A DNA stretch of 64,000 nt from DATKHR01 sp036557365. Its GTDB lineage: Bacteria > Acidobacteriota > Vicinamibacteria > Vicinamibacterales > CAVVIG01. Positions 59,386 through 64,000 of this stretch are shown here, one piece after another (positions within the stretch are counted from its first letter, which is position 1; each line of letters starts with the position of its first letter). A program made the position numbers and the translations under genes. The notes under the pieces were generated by a model that was not told the DNA's origin, made no database searches, and saw only the letters and a list, made by a program, of their open reading frames with translations. The DNA lies in contig DATBHR010000083.1 in the NCBI GenBank assembly GCA_036557365.1, forward strand, positions 1 to 64,000, in the 5' to 3' direction.

Positions 59386-60815
59386 GACGTCGTCTCCCGC
59401 GATGCGACGTCCTGGCGACTCAACACGTCGATGAGCCGTTCCGGCACCGCTCCGATCGATCCGGCCCCAAGCGTGATGACGACGTCGCCGGACTTGGCGA
59501 CGCTGACGACCGTCGACACCACTTCGTCGAGCGTTCGGGCCACATCGACCGGCACATTGGCGGTGCGGCGTATCGACGCGGCGAGCGCATCCAGCGTCAC
59601 TCCCGGAATCGCTTCTTCGCCGGCGGAGTAGATGTCGGTCAGCACCACACGGTCCGCACCGGCGAGCGCCGGGCCGAACGATTCCATGAGCTGCGCGGTC
59701 CGTGTGAAGCGATGCGGTTGAAACGCGACGACGAGAGGGCGATTGAGCGCCCTGGCAGCCGCGAGGACAGCGGCGATTTCGGTCGGATGATGCCCGTAGT
59801 CGTCCACGACGAGGATGCCGTTCGGCTCGCCGCGCACCTCGAAGCGCCGCTCGGCGCCGCGGAATTCAGCGAGGCCCGCGGCGATGCGATCGAAATCCAG
59901 ACCGAGCTCGAGGCCGACGGAGACGGCCGCCAGCGCATTCTGCAGATTGTGACGGCCGGGAACGTGGAGCGTCAGCAGGCCCAGCGTGTCGCTGGTCTCG
60001 CTGTGCGTAACGGCCGACGGTCGTGGACGTCGTTTTACGGTCGCGGTCACGCCCAGCGGCGCGAGCTGGACATTCGTGGCGGTCAGCTCTGCGTCGGCCG
60101 CGTCGAGCCCGTACGTCAACACGCGCCGCGACATCTGCGGCAGGACGCTCGCGAGATGCGGATCGTCGACGCACGCGACCACGGCGCCATAAAACGGCAC
60201 ACGATTGGCGAAGTCGACGAACGCCTGCTTCAGGTCGTCGAATCCGCCGTAGTTTTCGAGGTGTTCGTGGTCGATGTTCGTAATCACCGCAATCGCCGGA
60301 AACAACTTCAGAAACGATCGGTCGCTTTCGTCAGCTTCCGCCACCATCAGCTCGCCGCGGCCAAGTCGCGCATTGCTCCCGAAGGCGCTCAGTCGTCCGC
60401 CGATGACCGCCGTCGGATCGAGTCCCGCCCGCTCCAGCACCAGCGCGATCATCGACGTCGTCGTCGTCTTGCCGTGCGCGCCGGCGACGGCGACCGCGAA
60501 GCGGAGGCGCATCAGCTCGGCGAGCATCTCGGCGCGCGGGATGACCGGAATCATCCGGCGTGCAGCTTCCGCCACTTCAGGATTCGTTGCCGGCACTGCC
60601 GACGACGCCACCACGACGTCGGCTTCTCCGACATGCGTCGCGTCGTGACCAATCCACACGCGGATACCGATCGACTCGAGCCTGTCGGTGACGATCGACC
60701 GCTGCGTGTCCGATCCGCTGACGAAATACCCCAGGTTGGCGAGCAGTTCGGCGATGCCGCTCATGCCGATGCCGCCAATCCCGACGAAGTGGATGCGACG
60801 CGTCTTCCCTAACAT
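59382..60815 (-). CDS. murC: UDP-N-acetylmuramate--L-alanine ligase
   Basis: 477 residues. N-terminal Rossmann motif IHFVGIGGIGMSGIAELL, the ATP loop VAGAHGKTTTTSM, EADESDRSFL, NIDHEHLENYGG, PGRHNLQNALAAVSV and VVDDYGHHPTEIAAVL, all MurC hallmarks. It adds L-Ala to UDP-MurNAc in the cytoplasm. It overlaps ftsQ by four bases and follows murG by 22-32 bases, depending on the murG end. Confidence 0.97.
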   Translation of the reverse strand: MLGKTRRIHFVGIGGIGMSGIAELLANLGYFVSGSDTQRSIVTDRLESIGIRVWIGHDATHVGEADVVVASSAVPATNPEVAEAARRMIPVIPRAEMLAELMRLRFAVAVAGAHGKTTTTSMIALVLERAGLDPTAVIGGRLSAFGSNARLGRGELMVAEADESDRSFLKLFPAIAVITNIDHEHLENYGGFDDLKQAFVDFANRVPFYGAVVACVDDPHLASVLPQMSRRVLTYGLDAADAELTATNVQLAPLGVTATVKRRPRPSAVTHSETSDTLGLLTLHVPGRHNLQNALAAVSVGLELGLDFDRIAAGLAEFRGAERRFEVRGEPNGILVVDDYGHHPTEIAAVLAAARALNRPLVVAFQPHRFTRTAQLMESFGPALAGADRVVLTDIYSAGEEAIPGVTLDALAASIRRTANVPVDVARTLDEVVSTVVSVAKSGDVVITLGAGSIGAVPERLIDVLSRQDVASRETTS

Positions 60816-60837
60816 TCCCGCGAACCTCGCCGATTCA

Positions 60838-61932
60838 TCACCGCTCTGCTAATTCCAGGGCCCGGTCCACGATCACCTTCGCCGCGTCCGGCCTTGCCAG
60901 ACGGCGCGCGGCCTCGCCCATCGCCCGGCGTCGTCCCGCATCGTGCGAGAGCCCGAGAATGCGCGCGGCCAGCACGGTGCCTGTGAGGTCGGACTGAAGC
61001 AACAGATCCGCGGCGCCCGCCGCGGCGACAGCTTCCGCGTTCTTCCGCTGGTGGTCGTCGGTTGCCGTCGGCAGCGGAATCAGGATCGCCGCGCGACCCA
61101 CCGCCGCAATTTCCGCCAACGTCGTCGCACCTGCGCGGCAGACCACTACGTCCGCCTGTCCGAGTTGCCGTCCCATGTCGAAGAGGAACGGTGCGACGTC
61201 GGCCTGAAGCCGCGCTTCGCGATAGGCGGCGCGCACCATCTCCACATCTCGCTCTCCCGTCTGATGGGTGACGCGCAGACCCGGACCGGCCGCCAGCTCC
61301 GCCGCTGCCTCCACCATGGCCACGTTGATCGCGTGCGCGCCCTGAGAGCCGCCAAAAACTAAAACCCGCGTGACGGACGACCGATCATCTGGTGCCCACT
61401 CCTGGCTGGATCCAGCCGTCACGAAAAACTCCGGCCGGACCGGGTTGCCGCTGACGAACGCCTTTGCGCCAAAAAACGTACGGGTCGAATCGAACGTCAC
61501 AGCCGCCGATTTCACGAACGGCGCGACGAGCCGGTTGGTCAGACCCGGCACCGCGTTCTGCTCGAGCACCATGGTCGGCACGCCGCGCATCGCCGCCACG
61601 AGCACGACTGGGCCCGAACTGTAGCCGCCCAGACCGATGACGAGATTCGGCCGGCGCGTCGACACGATGCGCCACGCATCGGAAAGGCCGAGCGGCACGA
61701 GCCAGGCGCCCTTTGCCAATGCGTCGAGCGACTTCCCCTTCAGGCCGCCGCTGCGGATCAAATCCAGCTCGAAGCCTTCGCGCGGGACGACGCGCGATTC
61801 GATGCCTCGCGCCGTGCCGGCGAAAGTGACGTCGGCATCCGGCCGCCGCCGAACGAGCTCCTGCGCGACGGCGATGCCCGGAAAGAGATGTCCGCCGGTC
61901 CCGCCGCCCGCTATCACTACTCGTAGGCCCAT
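60838..61932 (-). CDS. murG: Undecaprenyldiphospho-muramoylpentapeptide beta-N-acetylglucosaminyltransferase
   Basis: 364 residues from ATG 61932 (a TTG three codons upstream is possible). GT28 enzyme: VVIAGGGTGGHLFPGIAVAQEL, IGLGGYSSGPVVL, VLEQNAVPGLTNRLVAPF, VLVFGGSQGAHAIN, VVCRAGATTLAEIAAVGRAAILIPLPTATDDHQRKNAEAV. It converts lipid I to lipid II at the inner membrane. Confidence 0.97.
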   Translation of the reverse strand: MGLRVVIAGGGTGGHLFPGIAVAQELVRRRPDADVTFAGTARGIESRVVPREGFELDLIRSGGLKGKSLDALAKGAWLVPLGLSDAWRIVSTRRPNLVIGLGGYSSGPVVLVAAMRGVPTMVLEQNAVPGLTNRLVAPFVKSAAVTFDSTRTFFGAKAFVSGNPVRPEFFVTAGSSQEWAPDDRSSVTRVLVFGGSQGAHAINVAMVEAAAELAAGPGLRVTHQTGERDVEMVRAAYREARLQADVAPFLFDMGRQLGQADVVVCRAGATTLAEIAAVGRAAILIPLPTATDDHQRKNAEAVAAAGAADLLLQSDLTGTVLAARILGLSHDAGRRRAMGEAARRLARPDAAKVIVDRALELAER

Positions 61933-61974
61933 CGCGCTCAATCAGTCGTCCGATGCCGAAGGCAAATCCCGCGC

Positions 61975-63078
61975 TCATGCTTCCGTCGACGTGACGTGCT
62001 GCGACACGTTCAGGAGGATGCCCATACCGACGAGGTTGATGAGCATCGACGAACCGCCGAAGCTGACGAACGGCAACGGAATGCCTTTCGTCGGCATCAG
62101 TCCGAGCACGACGCTGATGTTGATGAACGCCTGCAATCCAACCATCACGGTGAGGCCGAGCGCCAGAAACGCACCGAACGGATCGGCGGCGCGCGAGGCC
62201 ACCCGCATTCCGCGCCACATCACAACGCAGAAGCAGATCAGAACCGCGGTCGTCCCGATGAGCCCGAGCTCTTCCGCGATCACCGAATAGATGAAGTCTG
62301 TGTGCGCTTCCGGAAGATAGAAGAGCTTCTGCACACCCGCCATGAATCCCTTGCCGGTCACTCCTCCCGTACCGACGGCGATGATCGATTGAATGACCTG
62401 AAAGCCGTCACCGAGCGGGTCATCCCACGGATGCAAAAACGCGAGCATTCGTCGGCGGCGATATGCCGTGCTCATGACGAGCAAATAGAGCGCTGGCATC
62501 GCGCAGAGCGCGACACCAAGGATGTAGCGGTAGTTCAAACCTGCAGCGAATACCATCACGCCCGCGATCAGCAGGAGCGACATCGACGTTCCAAAATCGG
62601 GTTCGAGGAGGATCAACCCGACGAAGCAGGCCACGACGATGCCGATCGGCAGCAGCGCGTACTTCACGTCGTCGATGCGGTGCATCCGGCGCTCGAGAAG
62701 TGCGGCGATAAAAAAGATCGCCGTGAGTTTCGAGAGCTCCGACGGCTGGATGCCGATGCCGCCGATGCCAATCCACCGACGTGCGCTGTTGATCGGAGAC
62801 CTGAACAGTACCAGCACCAGTGCGACGGCAACGACGCACACGCACGTCCAGATGAACGCCGGCTCTCGGTACGTCCGGTAGTCGATGCGCATGACGACGG
62901 CGAGGATGGCCAGGCCGAGGACGGACCACATCGCCTGCTTGATTAAGAAGGTCGACGGCGTGCCGTACTTCTCGTACGCCACCGCGGCGGAGGCGCTATA
63001 CACCATCACCACGCTGAGGCCGACGAGCAGTATCGTCGTCAGAAATAAGACTTTGTCCGATTTGAGCTTTCTCGCCAT
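61975..63078 (-). CDS. ftsW: Peptidoglycan glycosyltransferase FtsW
   Basis: 367 residues, ten predicted helices (SEDS family). Motifs: VMVYSASAAVAYEKYG, IQPSELSKLTAIFFIA, ILLEPDFGTSMSLLLIAG, PEAHTDFIYSVIAEELGLIG and IPLPFVSFGGSSMLINL. Position between murD and murG shows it is FtsW rather than RodA. It polymerises lipid II at the division site with its cognate PBP. Confidence 0.95.
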   Translation of the reverse strand: MARKLKSDKVLFLTTILLVGLSVVMVYSASAAVAYEKYGTPSTFLIKQAMWSVLGLAILAVVMRIDYRTYREPAFIWTCVCVVAVALVLVLFRSPINSARRWIGIGGIGIQPSELSKLTAIFFIAALLERRMHRIDDVKYALLPIGIVVACFVGLILLEPDFGTSMSLLLIAGVMVFAAGLNYRYILGVALCAMPALYLLVMSTAYRRRRMLAFLHPWDDPLGDGFQVIQSIIAVGTGGVTGKGFMAGVQKLFYLPEAHTDFIYSVIAEELGLIGTTAVLICFCVVMWRGMRVASRAADPFGAFLALGLTVMVGLQAFINISVVLGLMPTKGIPLPFVSFGGSSMLINLVGMGILLNVSQHVTSTEA

Positions 63079-63145
63079 GCCTATAAAGCCTGGGCCAACT
63101 TCCTCCGAAACACTGCCTGACTTCGCACTAGGATCGCCATGAGCG

Positions 63146-63254
63146 GTCAGCAGTCATCAGTCGGCCGGGGTCGAGGCACCAGCTTCCCAAGCCGGGGCAG
63201 CTTGGGTTCCCAGCAGCCAGTCCTCCACCGCGCAGCCGACTGACGACTGCTCAC
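63146..63254. repeat. Nested inverted repeat in the murD-ftsW spacer
   Basis: The 189-base spacer (63079-63267) holds no gene. Arms GTCAGCAGTCATCAGTCGGC (63146-63165) and 63235-63254 pair with about three mismatches, and an inner perfect stem CCCAAGC/GCTTGGG (63186-63192 with 63200-63206) sits in the loop. Spacers elsewhere in the dcw run are short, so this is out of place. Confidence 0.6.
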
Positions 63255-63267
63255 AGCTCACAGTCGG

Positions 63268-64000
63268 TCAGTCGATGCCCTCCCTGCTCTTCAGCCGCAT
63301 CACGTCTTCCTTGAACCGCCGTCCACGCTCTGCGTAGTCGCGAAACATGTCGAAGCTCGCGCAGGCCGGCGCCAGCAGCACCACGCCCGACGGGCGGGCA
63401 AGGGTGTAGGCGCGATCAACGGCGCCTGACAGGTCGTCGGCCTCGTAGACCTCGACCGATCCGGCCAGCGCTTTCGCGATCAGCGGCCTGGCCTCTCCGA
63501 TAGCCACGACCGCCTTCGCGCGCGCGCGAAGCGGAGCGCGCAGCAGGCTCAGGTCTCCGCCCTTGAACCGTCCGCCGATGATCGGGACGAGGTCGCCGGC
63601 AAAGCTCTCGATCGATCGCACGGCGGATTCGACGTTCGTCGCCTTCGAGTCGTTGACGAATCGCACGCCGTCGAGGTCCGCGACCAGTTCCATCGCATGC
63701 TCGAGCCCGCGAAACGTGTTCACCGCCTCGGTCATCGCCGACGGCTTCGCGCCCGCGATGACGCCGACGGTGGCCGCCGCGAGAACGTCGTCCACGAGAT
63801 GCGAGCCGAGCAGGTGAATCGCGTTCACCGGCACGAGGCGCGTGGACGCCTTGCGGTCGGTCCGCTTGTCCACAATCCAACCGTCTTCGACGACGGTTCC
63901 CTCGTGCAGAGGCGTCCGACGGGCGAACGCGCGCTGGCGTGCCCGTCCACGGCGCGCCATCTCGAGAACCGCGGGGTCGTCCGCATTGACGACGGCCCAG
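63268..64000 (-). CDS. murD: UDP-N-acetylmuramoylalanine--D-glutamate ligase, C-terminal part (cut by window edge)
   Basis: About 243 residues; the frame is open past the in-frame ATG at 63960 to the edge (AVVNADDPAVLEMARRGRAR). Motifs: LLGSHLVDDVLAAATVGVIAG, RFVNDSKATNVESAVRSIESF, PIIGGRFKGGDLSLL and LLAPACASFDMFRDYAERGRRF, all MurD. It adds D-Glu to UDP-MurNAc-L-Ala. The gene continues to the right and is the first gene of the cluster seen here. Confidence 0.95.
   Translation of the reverse strand, partial: WAVVNADDPAVLEMARRGRARQRAFARRTPLHEGTVVEDGWIVDKRTDRKASTRLVPVNAIHLLGSHLVDDVLAAATVGVIAGAKPSAMTEAVNTFRGLEHAMELVADLDGVRFVNDSKATNVESAVRSIESFAGDLVPIIGGRFKGGDLSLLRAPLRARAKAVVAIGEARPLIAKALAGSVEVYEADDLSGAVDRAYTLARPSGVVLLAPACASFDMFRDYAERGRRFKEDVMRLKSREGID

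Noticed and set aside
57378..60812. Long plus-strand open frames opposite ftsA (443 codons) and murC (490 codons)
   Set aside because: Antisense to well-recognised division genes with no family character of their own.

Overview
The window reads as a GC-rich bacterial contig, most likely a metagenome-derived member of the Acidobacteriota (Vicinamibacteria-like). The reasons are the style of the RpoD C-terminus at 719-1165, the dcw cluster at the right end, secreted VCBS/FG-GAP and carboxypeptidase-regulatory-like repeat proteins, and many uncharacterised soil-type genes. No database search was possible, so the taxon is an inference. The first ~720 bases look foreign: they carry the C-terminus of an actinobacterial SigA/HrdB and the end of a small actinobacterial DUF7455-like gene. 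They are joined head-to-head to the resident rpoD C-terminus inside a near-palindrome at 719-736, which is best explained as a chimeric join.

Layout. 1-1165: the chimeric sigma-factor junction. 1599-12408: a block of surface-glycan genes (O-antigen-ligase-like protein with TPRs, a large repeat surface protein, a glycosyltransferase-methyltransferase fusion, a CmcI-like enzyme, a sulfotransferase and a TylF-like methyltransferase). This block is bracketed by the rpoD 3' end with its downstream flank and by a decayed second copy of the same sequence at about 12490-12733, just before tRNA-Ile(CAT). 12941-47464: a long glycan and surface-protein locus with GT2/GT4 glycosyltransferases, several fused to methyltransferase domains, polytopic GT-C/YfhO-type proteins, a fused ATP sulfurylase/APS kinase with a second sulfotransferase, a Wzm/Wzt ABC exporter in which both subunits carry unusual extra domains, two more VCBS-repeat proteins and a beta-helix protein. 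47461-49843: housekeeping genes (zinc-ribbon protein, RNase HI, PgeF, AcpS). 49.9-53.1 kb: a small accessory patch (two tiny membrane proteins, an IS1-type transposase with an XRE regulator, a promoter-hairpin-terminator unit that may be a small RNA, and a winged-helix-like protein). 53712-64000: a B12-binding radical SAM protein and the cell-division/wall cluster ftsZ-ftsA-ftsQ-murC-murG-ftsW-murD, all on the minus strand.

How it fits together (inference): polyprenyl- or nucleotide-linked sugars are assembled by the GTs, O-methylated by the many methyltransferase domains, sulfated with PAPS made by the Sat-CysC protein, and exported through Wzm/Wzt. The most unusual elements are the Wzt ATPase fused to a methyltransferase-like domain, the Wzm permease fused to a WbpM/CapD-like membrane domain, and the repeated GT-methyltransferase fusions.
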